NCBI GenBank assembly: GCA_029255685.2
Contig: CM055315.2
Location: 27,223,501-27,287,500, forward strand
DNA: 64,000 nucleotides
Source: Silene conica
Taxonomy: Eukaryota > Streptophyta > Magnoliopsida > Caryophyllales > Caryophyllaceae
Direction: 5' to 3'
This document shows positions 37,985 through 47,367 of the stretch, one piece after another. The notes beneath the pieces were generated by a model. The model was not told where the DNA came from and made no database searches. It worked only from the letters and a program-made list of their open reading frames with translations. Position numbers and translations under genes: made by a program. Each line of letters begins with the position of its first letter. Positions within the stretch are counted from its first letter, which is position 1.

Positions 37985-40900
37985 TCAAGCGAACAAATGT
38001 GGATAACGCTCTCTCATGGATGCCTCAGGCTCCCACGTAGCCTCCTCCTGATTATGATTTGTCCACAAGACCTTCACCAAGGATGTTTCCCCATTGCGAT
38101 TCTTCCGTACCTTCCGATCCAGGATTTCTTTCGGAGTCTCAACGTATGCCAACTGCTCATCTATTTCAATCACCTCGTGCTGAAGCACATGTGATGGATC
38201 ACTCACATATTTCCTCAACTGAGACAGATGGAACACATTATGGACCTTGGATAGGGTTGGAGGTAAAGCTAAACGATATGCCACCTCTCCAACTCTGTCC
38301 AAAATCTCAAACGGTCCAATAAATTTCTGACTCAGTTTGCCACGCTTGCCGAATCTCATCACACCCTTCATCGGAGATACCTTAAGCAGTACCTTCTCTC
38401 CCGCCTTGAATGAAATCTCACTCCTCTTCAGATCTGCATAACTCTTCTGCCTATCCTGCGCGGCCCTCATCCTCTGTCGAATAATCTGAACCTGCTCCAC
38501 CATCTCCTGGATCATATCTGGCCCTAAGGTCACAACATCTTCACGATCATCCCAACACACAGGGCTCCGACACTTCCTCCCATACAGAGCCTCGAAAGGG
38601 GCCATCCATATGCTGGCATGGTAGCTGTTATTATAAGAAAATTCGATCAACCCTAGTCGATCCTCCCAAGATCCTCCGAACTCAAGAACACAAGCTCTCA
38701 ACATGTCCTCAAGGGTCTGAATTGTTCTCTCCGTCTGACCGTCAGTAGCTGGGTGGAAGGCAGTACTCATCTTCAATTGGGTACCCAACGCTGCCTGCAA
38801 CTCCTGCCAAAATCTGGATATAAACCTCGAGTCTCGATCCGAAACAATATCCTTGGGTACGCCATGCAGTGTGACCACATTCTGAACATATGACTTAGCC
38901 AACTCGGTTTTACTCCAGGTATCTTTCATTGGAATAAAGTGAGCTGACTTAGTCAAACGATCCACAATCACCCAAATCATGTTGTTGCCCCTCTGAGTCC
39001 GAGGCAACCCCACGATAAAATCCATCGAAATGTTCTTCCACTTCCTCTCTGGCACATCCAACGGCTGGACTTTCCCCTGAGGTCTCTTATGCTCCCCTTT
39101 CACTCTCTGACAAGTCAAACACCTCGACACAAACTCTGCGACTTCCTTCTTCATGTTAGGCCACCAGAACGTCTTCTTAAGATCTTTATACAGCTTATCA
39201 CCCCCTGGGTGAACGGAATACGGAGTAGCATGAGCTTCAGTCAGGATCTTCTTCTTTAGCTCCTCCACATCCGGAACACACCATCGCCCACCGAACCTCA
39301 AACTACCATCAGCATGAATACCGAACTTGGATGTAGTCTCTCCACTCTCACTCTCAATCATCCTACGCCACTTCTGGATCCTCGCATCACTCTTTTGTAA
39401 CTCTCGAATCTCTCCATACAACTCTGGCTCTACTGTCAAATCACTAAGAGCATCCCCTTTCCGGATCATAAAAATTCCCATCTCTCTTAATTCACCAAGC
39501 AACCTCACTCTCGATCTGGCACAACTCAACGCATGAACTGACTTCCTACTTAGTGCGTCAGCTACCACATTCGCCTTGCCCTCGTGGTAGACAATCTGCA
39601 TATCATAGTCTCCAATCAGCTCAATCCACCTCCTCTGTCTCATGTTCAACTCTTTCTGGGTGTAGATATATTTCAGGCTCTTATGATCAGAAAACACCTT
39701 AAAAGTGGCTCCATAAAGGTAATGGCGCCACAATTTCAGTGCAAACACGACTGCGCCCAGTTCCAAATCATGAGTCGGATAATTTTCCTCGTAGGTCTTC
39801 AACTGGCGAGACGCATATGCTATCACTCTCCCATTCTGAATTAGCACGCAACCCAACCCATGCTTTGAAGCGTCGGTATAAACCTCGAAATTATCACTCT
39901 CAACTGGCAAAGCAAGGATATGAGCTGTTGTCAGGCGTTCCTTAAGGGTTAGGAATGCCTTCTCACAACTCTCATCCCAGACAAAACGGTTCTCTTTCCT
40001 CATTAACGACGTCAACGGCTTCGCTATCTTTGAAAAATCTTTGACAAATCTTCGATAATATCCGGCCAATCCCAGAAAGCTTCGAATCTCACTCACATTC
40101 TTCGGACTTTGCCACTTAGTCACAGCCTCAATCTTACTAGGGTCGACAGACACTCCCTCCTTTGAAATTACATGCCCCAAAAACGCCACTCTCTCCAACC
40201 AGAACTCACACTTACTCAACTTAGCATTGAGTTTATGTTCTTCCAAGGTCTGAAGTACTTTCCTCAAATGGTCCTCGTGCTCTTCTGCATTCTTGGAGTA
40301 TACCAGGATATCATCTATGAATACCACCACAAACTTGTCCAGATATGGGCTGAAGACTCGGTTCATCAAGTCCATGAACACAGCTGGAGCATTAGTCAAT
40401 CCAAAGGGCATAACCACAAATTCATAGTGGCCATACCTCGTTCGGAAAGCGGTCTTTGGAATATGTTCATCCTTTATTCTCAACTGGTGATACCCGGATC
40501 TCAAGTCTATCTTGGAGAAAACCCCAGCTCCACTTAACTGATCGAACAAGTCGTCAATTCGCGGCAAAGGATAACGGTTCTTGATGGTCACATTGTTCAG
40601 CTCTCGGTAGTCAACACAAAGTCTCAAACTACCATCCTTCTTCTTTACAAACAAAACAGGTGCTCCCCAGGGCGACACACTGGGTCGGATGAACCCTTTC
40701 TCAGCTAGTTCATCCAACTGCTTCTTCAACTCCTCCATCTCCTTCGGTCCCATGCGGTATGGTGATTTAGATATTGGTCCCGCCCCTGGTTTTAGGTCAA
40801 TGGAAAATTCCACTTCCCTCCTTGGCGGTAACCCTGGAACGTCGTCTCGGAATACCCCCTCGAACTCCCGTACCACCGGTATTTCACTAGTCTTTGGAGT

Positions 40901-42574
40901 CTCAGCCTCACAATTCCACATTTGACACAAGATCAGGCTCTCTCCTTTCCTCAAGCTAGACTTCAGAGTGTTGACAGAAATGAATTTGATTTTTGGTTTG
41001 ATTCGATATCCCTTGTAAGACACCTTCACCCCCTTAGGTCCCTTCAAGGAAATTTTCTTTTGATAGCAGTCGATGAAAGCTCGATTCCCTAACCAGTCCA
41101 TTCCCAGAATCACCTCAAAGCCCCCCAGTGGAAACTCTATGAGGTCACAAAAGAAAATTGCTTCCCCGATTTTGATGGGTACACTTCCATAAACTCTATT
41201 ACAAGCTATTGACTCTCCTGAGGGTATGGTCACTGAGTCTGCGACCCAGTCGAATCTCTCAAGCCCCAAAGCCTTAACATGATCTCTAGACATAAACGAA
41301 TGGGTGGCACCGGAATTGAAAAGTACAAAAGTAGGTTTAGAGTTCACAAGAAAAGTATCGGTGACCACATGAGCATCATCCTTCGCGGCCTGCTTTCCCA
41401 TGGCAAAGAGCTTGCCACTGGATTTGACTCCACTCTGACTGGCACCAGATGTCCCAGCCTGCTGATTCCCTTCTGCTCCCGTCTTTTGGTTGCTTCCACC
41501 TCCATTGTATTGATTCTGGTACGAGCGGCTCTGATAATTGTTATAGCTCCTCTGGTAATTACTGCTCCCTCCAGACTTCGCACCCCCACCATAGTTGGGC
41601 ATGGGTGTGCGATAGCCACTGCTACCATAAGACTGGGTGCGAGATCCCTGGTATCCGGATGTAGGCGTACGATAACCCCCGGACTGATTCCCTCCAGAAG
41701 AGCGACACACTGCCTGCTTATGTCCTCTCTTTCCACAGCCGAAACAAACTATTCCCGCTGAGCCACCGCCAGAAACTCCACTCAAGTGACTGCCCCCACC
41801 ATGGTTTCTCCCACCACCAGAGGTACTACTCCCAAAATATCCACTGAACTTATTTTGCTTTTTCGATCCAGAACCCTCGGTTACTGATTCCGCCTTCCTC
41901 TTTTCTGTCTTGGACTTCTTGTCCTCCTTAATCATCTCGGAAAGCCTCTCCGCCGCCCCAGCCCTTAAGTAAATGTCACGGACTGTGGTGGGCGGAGCTG
42001 CAATCAATCTCTTCTTGATGGCGATTGATAACCCTCTCTCAAATTTCATTGCCAGCATGGCAGCATCGAAACCCATGTCTCCCACGTAGTTCGCCAACTG
42101 GATGAATTTCCTGTAGTAAGCCTCTACAATCATGTCCTCCGACATCTTGAATGTATCGAACTGCTCCCTCAGCTTGCTCTTTTGGAACTCTGGTAGAAAC
42201 ACCTCGTACAAGATCCTCTTGAATGCGTCCCACGCAACAAACTCGGTCTCATCCTCTCTAGCTGCTTCCCGGATCTCTCCCTTGTTCCCGGTCCACCAAT
42301 CTCCGGCCATACCCCTAAGATAGTGGGCTGCTTGGTCAACCCTCAATTCTTCAGGGCAAGCCACCAACTCGAATAGATTAGTGAATTCCCGACACCATGC
42401 CCCCAGCAGATGAGGTTCCCCCTCCCCAGTGAATTGGGTAGGGTGATGCCTCGCGATTATTGTGCTCATTTTTGCCGAGTCCATGCGTTGGGCCTTTAGG
42501 GCCTCGTTCTCAGCTAGTAACCGGTCTAACTCCTCTTGTGTGATGTTTGCAACATTGGCTCTTCGCGGAGGCAT
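37985..42574 (-). CDS. Chromovirus gag-pol polyprotein (A2), 1529 residues
   Basis: One uninterrupted frame. I start at MPPRR (42574), shared with A1, rather than 17 codons upstream. Order by approximate residue: gag with zinc knuckle [14 protein letters not shown] (about 273-287); aspartic protease (about 405-510); reverse transcriptase with VVVFIDDIL (near 750); RNase H starting VYTDASKHG; integrase with HHCC region and DDE core (DFIVGLP, SDRDSRF, TDGQTE); a C-terminal chromodomain ending [17 protein letters not shown], thought to guide insertion into heterochromatin. The protease motif reads FNSGATHSF: the catalytic Asp is Asn at residue 420 (codon 41315-41317), whereas A1 has Asp. One codon is missing near 41085 against A1. 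Gag and pol have no frameshift or stop between them, as is usual in this clade. It is probably translated but protease-dead. Confidence 0.95.
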   Translation of the reverse strand: MPPRRANVANITQEELDRLLAENEALKAQRMDSAKMSTIIARHHPTQFTGEGEPHLLGAWCREFTNLFELVACPEELRVDQAAHYLRGMAGDWWTGNKGEIREAAREDETEFVAWDAFKRILYEVFLPEFQKSKLREQFDTFKMSEDMIVEAYYRKFIQLANYVGDMGFDAAMLAMKFERGLSIAIKKRLIAAPPTTVRDIYLRAGAAERLSEMIKEDKKSKTEKRKAESVTEGSGSKKQNKFSGYFGSSTSGGGRNHGGGSHLSGVSGGGSAGIVCFGCGKRGHKQAVCRSSGGNQSGGYRTPTSGYQGSRTQSYGSSGYRTPMPNYGGGAKSGGSSNYQRSYNNYQSRSYQNQYNGGGSNQKTGAEGNQQAGTSGASQSGVKSSGKLFAMGKQAAKDDAHVVTDTFLVNSKPTFVLFNSGATHSFMSRDHVKALGLERFDWVADSVTIPSGESIACNRVYGSVPIKIGEAIFFCDLIEFPLGGFEVILGMDWLGNRAFIDCYQKKISLKGPKGVKVSYKGYRIKPKIKFISVNTLKSSLRKGESLILCQMWNCEAETPKTSEIPVVREFEGVFRDDVPGLPPRREVEFSIDLKPGAGPISKSPYRMGPKEMEELKKQLDELAEKGFIRPSVSPWGAPVLFVKKKDGSLRLCVDYRELNNVTIKNRYPLPRIDDLFDQLSGAGVFSKIDLRSGYHQLRIKDEHIPKTAFRTRYGHYEFVVMPFGLTNAPAVFMDLMNRVFSPYLDKFVVVFIDDILVYSKNAEEHEDHLRKVLQTLEEHKLNAKLSKCEFWLERVAFLGHVISKEGVSVDPSKIEAVTKWQSPKNVSEIRSFLGLAGYYRRFVKDFSKIAKPLTSLMRKENRFVWDESCEKAFLTLKERLTTAHILALPVESDNFEVYTDASKHGLGCVLIQNGRVIAYASRQLKTYEENYPTHDLELGAVVFALKLWRHYLYGATFKVFSDHKSLKYIYTQKELNMRQRRWIELIGDYDMQIVYHEGKANVVADALSRKSVHALSCARSRVRLLGELREMGIFMIRKGDALSDLTVEPELYGEIRELQKSDARIQKWRRMIESESGETTSKFGIHADGSLRFGGRWCVPDVEELKKKILTEAHATPYSVHPGGDKLYKDLKKTFWWPNMKKEVAEFVSRCLTCQRVKGEHKRPQGKVQPLDVPERKWKNISMDFIVGLPRTQRGNNMIWVIVDRLTKSAHFIPMKDTWSKTELAKSYVQNVVTLHGVPKDIVSDRDSRFISRFWQELQAALGTQLKMSTAFHPATDGQTERTIQTLEDMLRACVLEFGGSWEDRLGLIEFSYNNSYHASIWMAPFEALYGRKCRSPVCWDDREDVVTLGPDMIQEMVEQVQIIRQRMRAAQDRQKSYADLKRSEISFKAGEKVLLKVSPMKGVMRFGKRGKLSQKFIGPFEILDRVGEVAYRLALPPTLSKVHNVFHLSQLRKYVSDPSHVLQHEVIEIDEQLAYVETPKEILDRKVRKNRNGETSLVKVLWTNHNQEEATWEPEASMRERYPHLFA

Positions 42575-43128
42575 ACTATAGTACAACAGAAAAAGAAATG
42601 AGTCCCGTCTCATATGGGTACCCATTTGGATTAGGGCTATGTTCCCTAAACATTAAAGTCTATAAACACTTAGACTATAAGTAGTCCTTTTCTATAACAT
42701 GGCTCAGGGATCACATAACCGCATATCTCTAGACATGATGAGAGAAGAATTACTAACATGTTTCAAATCACTTCACATAGCCATATTAATATGCACTTCT
42801 TTATTCAAACAATTAAAGATTCTTTCATGCTCATGCCCCTTCCGGCTTTTCCAACAGTCACTTATACTCAGAATTCTCATAAAATGCTTATCACAGTATA
42901 CCATTACTTCCATCTTTTCTTAACCTACCCTTTTCTCTCATATTTTCACTCTGGGTTCCCGGGTAAAACTAATAGGGCCAATGGTTCGGTGTGAGGGGGC
43001 CCCAGACTCATACTTCCCCTTTTATGTGCTCCTAACAGCCCTATCCCGGGGTTCATTTTATTTAGACTCTCCTACATTCATTGGGGTCATTAGGTTAGGC
43101 CTGAGGATCGTTCGCTCTGATACCACTT
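42575..43128 (-). promoter_or_regulatory. A2 leader and tRNA-iMet primer site
   Basis: The primer site TGGTATCAGAGC (minus strand) is at 43114-43125, three bases from the LTR. The leader includes GGGGCCCC at 42996-43003 within a block conserved in A1 and C, a candidate dimerisation or packaging signal. Confidence 0.85.
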
Positions 43129-44079
43129 TGTAACACCCCCATTTATTTAAGGGCCTGGACTAGGACTCCTCAGATAAATAAGGGTGTTACCATCTCGGTT
43201 TCCCGAGGCAGTAGATACAAAGGAAGATAAACAGTACTTTAAAATAAAATTTAACTCAAACATGTTCTTACAACTGTATTATAAAGTCTTAACAAAAGGA
43301 ATAAAGTACAACTCATATATTGCTGTCTAAGGTGATCTAACATCTAGACTGGTCCGGATCCAAGCTTTTTCTCCTATAGCTCCCCCCTTAGAATCAGCCA
43401 CCTGTCAATCTGCTCCCCAATAATTTGGTTCATCACAGGTGATCACGAATACACAGGGTCAACCACGAGGTTGAGTAGGGAAAACAATAAATATGATAAC
43501 AATATAATAACTCCGCGCCGATCCATCGCCAAATAAACTCCGCACCGATCCAACACCGTATAAACTCCGCACCGATCCAACACCATATATACTCCGCACC
43601 GATCCAACACCAAATATACTCCGCACCGATCCAACACCAAATATACTCCGCACCGATCCATCACCGTATCACAAGACCCAATATATGTATATTCACATTA
43701 TATAATATCACAGAATAGTATAACAACTCAATATAACGATCACGTGATAGTATATAGCAACATGCTTAATGCCAAATAAGAACAGGGTACACGTTATTAT
43801 AACCAGTACTTTCCCCTACCTGAAATAGCAGGAACGCAGACACAATCCGAGGTATGCTTAGAAATGCTCCACTCGAAACTCGCTACCTAAACAGGTATAC
43901 GTAACGAATTAATAACTTATACGACTCCCTTAACGATCACACTTACTATAAATGGCAACCCCCCATAAGTAGAAAGTTTCCATAAATAGAAACTTTCCCG
44001 ATATAGCAACTTCCAAAAATAGTAACTTCTAAATATAACAACTTTCGTTTGAATTTCAAATTATTCTATACATTACTAC
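43129..44079 (-). repeat. 5' LTR of chromovirus A2, first part
   Basis: Matches 35668-36620 closely, including the six direct repeats (about 43511-43661). It ends at the R insertion; 44075-44079 (ACTAC) is the left target duplication. Confidence 0.94.
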
Positions 44080-44635
44080 TGTTTAGCCCAAAATTCACAT
44101 CTCACTATTGGGCCCAGTGATGAATAATTACGCAGCCCAACGTCAGGGGCAGATCAAACGCAGACTAGACGCAGACTAGATGCAGACTAGATGCAGATCA
44201 GGCACAGCCCAGAGCAGAAAAAGAGCTGTTGAAAGGAAAGGAATGGGTCAAAACCCTAAGAGAATATTCCCCTATATTCTCTCCCACATTTCAGCACCAG
44301 AAACTGAGTCCGTTAAGCATAATTCGCAGCTATAAAAAGGGAGACTAGGTCATTACTTAATCATCTAGTTCGTACGTTGTAAACCCTACTTCTCTAGCAA
44401 AATACTTGTAATCCGTCCCAACAGTGAAAAACCTTCGATCATAGTGAAAATATTGGTGGGATTCCGTTCCCCCCGCGGTTGTTTCCCTAAACGGGTTTTT
44501 CCGCGTCACCAAAAACTTTGCGTGTTGTTCTTTGTTCATTTTTGTTTTGCATTATCTTTTACCTAAACCTTCATATTGGTTGGCACTTTGACTCACAACA
44601 CAATCAATTGACTCGGTAGAAATTTTACCAAAACA
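44080..44635 (+). repeat. 5' LTR of element R
   Basis: TGTTTAGCCC to AAAACA. It carries a TATA box TATAAAAAGG at 44331-44340 and three 11-bp repeats of GCAGACTAGAY type at about 44158-44192. Transcription would start about 30 bases after the TATA box. Confidence 0.95.
44331..44340 (+). promoter_or_regulatory. TATA box of element R
   Basis: TATAAAAAGG, a strong plant TATA match at a plausible U3/R position. The 3' LTR copy is at 54083-54092. Confidence 0.75.
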
Positions 44636-44638
44636 ATT

Positions 44639-44656
44639 TGGCGCCCACCGTGGGGC
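44639..44656 (+). promoter_or_regulatory. Primer-binding site, tRNA-Lys
   Basis: TGGCGCCCACCGTGGGGC, three bases after the LTR. It is the complement of the 3' end of plant tRNA-Lys(CUU) including CCA, as I recall that tRNA. All the other readable primer sites in this window are iMet type. Confidence 0.82.
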
Positions 44657-44703
44657 ATAGTGCGCATTCCAATATTTAAAATCGTTACTTCACCGCAACA
44701 AGC

Positions 44704-47361
44704 ATGTCTGGGACCAAAGCCAACCCATCCAGCTCTCAGAGCATGCCAGCCCAGTCCAGTGGGGTCAACCCTACTGTATCCGCTGGACTCGCAGGACCAT
44801 CTCTGGTCGTGAGTCAGACCACAGCCTCCAAAGTTGTGGTTCCATCCAGCAGACCTCCTCAGGTTCCCAGATCACCCCCTGTGTCCGCTCCCTCAAGGCA
44901 GAGCAGAGAAAGCAGTCCCAGCAGGAGCGGAGAAGCCCAGATGCCCGGAGCAGGCCAGCAGCCGCAGGTTCCCCGTACCGATCCGATGCAGATGGTGGTC
45001 CAGGGAATGAGTGCCCTGCAGGAAGCCATAGAGGGCCTGAAGAAGGACAATCTGGACCTGAGAGAGCAGATCGCCGCAGTCGCACGTCCAGAGCAGCCGT
45101 TCAGAATGTTGCAGCCAGGACCTGGGCAGACCTTCAACCCCTTCGGGAGAGCAGGGTTGAACCGGCCAATTCCCCAGGAGATCGTCACCAGGCTGGATCT
45201 AGGTGTCACCACCCCGAGCAGTGGCCCAGAGATACTGGATCTGGACTCATCTGCGTTTGGAGCACCGCAGTCCAGACCAGTTCAGCCTGCAGGTAATCCT
45301 ACACCTTGTTTTCCTCCTGGGACTGATCCTTTGATTTTTTCAGGTACCCCTCCACAACCCACTATAGGACGAACGCCAGAGATCTCCGTAGGAGCAGCGC
45401 CTGTGAACCAGTCCAGCACCGGAGGATGGCAGGGAGGAGCACCAGCACAGTCAGCAGTTGGTTGGCATCCAGGACCAGGCTTCAGTCCATCCGTGGCAGC
45501 CAATCAATCAGCCGCAGGACCTTGGGGAGGAGCCCCTCCAGGCTTCCTCCCTCCGCCAATCAATCCGACCCCAGGGCCCTGGGGAGGAGCCCCTCCAGGC
45601 TTCTTCCCTCCGCCAGTCAATCCATTCCCTGGAGCAGGCAGTCTCTCAGACCAGCGCTACCAGGAATTGAAAGACATGATCACCAAGATACCTGGTATGC
45701 CGAGGCCAATGGAGAAGGCTTCCCAGGATAGCTATGCAGATTCACCATTCATCGACAACATTGCCCTAATCAATGTACCCAAGGGGTTTGTGCCACCAAC
45801 CATGACACTATATGATGGTACGGCCGACCCCCTGGACCACATAAATCAATATAAGCAGAAAATGATGGTGGTAACCGCAACCGGAGCACTTAAGGAGGCT
45901 TGCATGTGCAAAGGATTTGGGTCAACCCTATCCGGAGCAGCCCTGCACTGGTTTGTAGGATTGCCCAATCGCAGCATCTCCTCCTTTGCAGATCTGGTTA
46001 ATGCCTTTAATCAGCAGTTTGCTAGCAGCATGAAACCAGAGAAGCAGACCAGCGATCTATACAGAATTGTTCAAGGATTCGAGGAGACCACTCGAGATTA
46101 CCTCACCAGGTTCAACAAGGAAAAGGTTGCCATCCCGCATTGTGATGTACCCACTGCCATTGAAGCCTTCCGCAGGGGGTTACATCACGATTCAGACCTG
46201 TACAAGCAATTGACAATGCACCCATGCACTGCCTTTGCTGATGTACAGGCCCAGGCAGTTGCAGCCATGAGGCTGGAAGAGGACGCTGCCTCCAGAAGAA
46301 GTACCTATGACACAGAACCTGTGTCTAGGAAAGCACCAGTAGAAAAAAGGATCGAAAGGTCAAGGCCCTACAGCAAGCCAGTGAGCAAAGTATCCGAGAG
46401 CACCGGTGGGAAAAATGATGCAGATCCGCCTCCGAAGGTCAGTGAGTATGGTTTTACCACCGGAATGGCTGGCTTGCTAAAGGCCTTGAAAGAGCTCAAA
46501 GGAGTCAGATGGCCAAAGAAGAGAGAGGAGCGGCTCAACGACCGCCGTGATGCTAGTAAAAAATGTGAATTCCATGATGACATAGGTCATACCACGGACG
46601 AATGTTACACCCTCAGAAAGGAGGTCCGATTCCAGTATGACCGAGGCAACTTGGACCATCTGCTCCCAGAGAAGTCCACCAGAGTCAACGCGGCCAGCCA
46701 GGTGCAGCCTTCACCAGTTCCTCCCTGCAATAGAATTGTCAATGTCATTACTGGAGGATCAGAGCTGTGTGGGCTCACCTACTCAGCAGCCAAGAGACGT
46801 GTAACTGCAGCAAAGGGAGACAAGCCAGAATCATCATGCAGAATAGCAAGGCAGGACCTCCCAGCAGTAACCTTTGACGAAACAGACGCAGAAGCTGTAC
46901 CAGAGCAGCACCATGATGCCCTAATTATCACATTGAATATCGGCAATTGTGAGGTCAGGAAGGTCATGGTAGACACGGGAAGTTCCGTCAACCTACTAAT
47001 GCTGGAAGCGTTAAAGAGCATGGGATTTGACGAGAAAGACCTGACCAAGAAAGCTATACCCCTGGTCGGATTCAGCGGAGAAACAGCGCATACCCTGGGG
47101 GAAATCACCATCCCCACCTACGCTGGAGGGCTGAACAAACAGGTAAGGTACTTAGTTATTGATGGTCCATCTACTTACAATGTTATTCTTGGCAGGCCCT
47201 GGATCCACGAAATGCGAGCAATCCCGTCAACGTATCACCAGTGCCTGAAGTTTCCTACGCCGTGGGGAGTTCAGGAGATACGGGGAGACCAGGAGGAGGC
47301 CAAGGATTGTTACAAAGTAGCTCTTAAAAGGACCACCAGACCACCAGCTGCCAGAGCATAG
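44704..47361 (+). CDS. gag-pro of element R, 885 residues
   Basis: The ATG is 47 bases after the primer site. Residues 1-320 are low-complexity Pro/Gly/Ser, with two copies of a GPWGGAPPGF(L/F)PPP unit near 275-310. A retrotransposon gag domain is centred near residues 400-490 (ALHWFVGLP, then FNQQFASS). A CX2HX4HX4C finger (CEFHDDIGHTTDEC) lies near 619, a variant of the usual gag knuckle seen in Tat elements. The aspartic protease motif VDTGSS is near 755. The frame ends in UAG followed by CAAUUA, and the next codons continue in the same frame into pol, so pol is probably made by stop-codon readthrough. Confidence 0.93.
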   Translation: MSGTKANPSSSQSMPAQSSGVNPTVSAGLAGPSLVVSQTTASKVVVPSSRPPQVPRSPPVSAPSRQSRESSPSRSGEAQMPGAGQQPQVPRTDPMQMVVQGMSALQEAIEGLKKDNLDLREQIAAVARPEQPFRMLQPGPGQTFNPFGRAGLNRPIPQEIVTRLDLGVTTPSSGPEILDLDSSAFGAPQSRPVQPAGNPTPCFPPGTDPLIFSGTPPQPTIGRTPEISVGAAPVNQSSTGGWQGGAPAQSAVGWHPGPGFSPSVAANQSAAGPWGGAPPGFLPPPINPTPGPWGGAPPGFFPPPVNPFPGAGSLSDQRYQELKDMITKIPGMPRPMEKASQDSYADSPFIDNIALINVPKGFVPPTMTLYDGTADPLDHINQYKQKMMVVTATGALKEACMCKGFGSTLSGAALHWFVGLPNRSISSFADLVNAFNQQFASSMKPEKQTSDLYRIVQGFEETTRDYLTRFNKEKVAIPHCDVPTAIEAFRRGLHHDSDLYKQLTMHPCTAFADVQAQAVAAMRLEEDAASRRSTYDTEPVSRKAPVEKRIERSRPYSKPVSKVSESTGGKNDADPPPKVSEYGFTTGMAGLLKALKELKGVRWPKKREERLNDRRDASKKCEFHDDIGHTTDECYTLRKEVRFQYDRGNLDHLLPEKSTRVNAASQVQPSPVPPCNRIVNVITGGSELCGLTYSAAKRRVTAAKGDKPESSCRIARQDLPAVTFDETDAEAVPEQHHDALIITLNIGNCEVRKVMVDTGSSVNLLMLEALKSMGFDEKDLTKKAIPLVGFSGETAHTLGEITIPTYAGGLNKQVRYLVIDGPSTYNVILGRPWIHEMRAIPSTYHQCLKFPTPWGVQEIRGDQEEAKDCYKVALKRTTRPPAARA

Positions 47362-47367
47362 CAATTA
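47359..47367 (+). promoter_or_regulatory. Candidate stop-codon readthrough site UAG-CAA-UUA
   Basis: The gag-pro stop and the next two codons match the CAR-YYA context that gives efficient UAG readthrough in tobamoviruses. Pol follows in the same frame with no intervening stop. Gag is needed in excess of pol in retroelements, and readthrough would provide that ratio. Confidence 0.75.

Noticed and set aside
44771-45212. Minus-strand open frames opposite the R gag-pro start
   Set aside because: Shadows of the GC-rich gag-pro coding sequence; no domain, no promoter and no splice signals.
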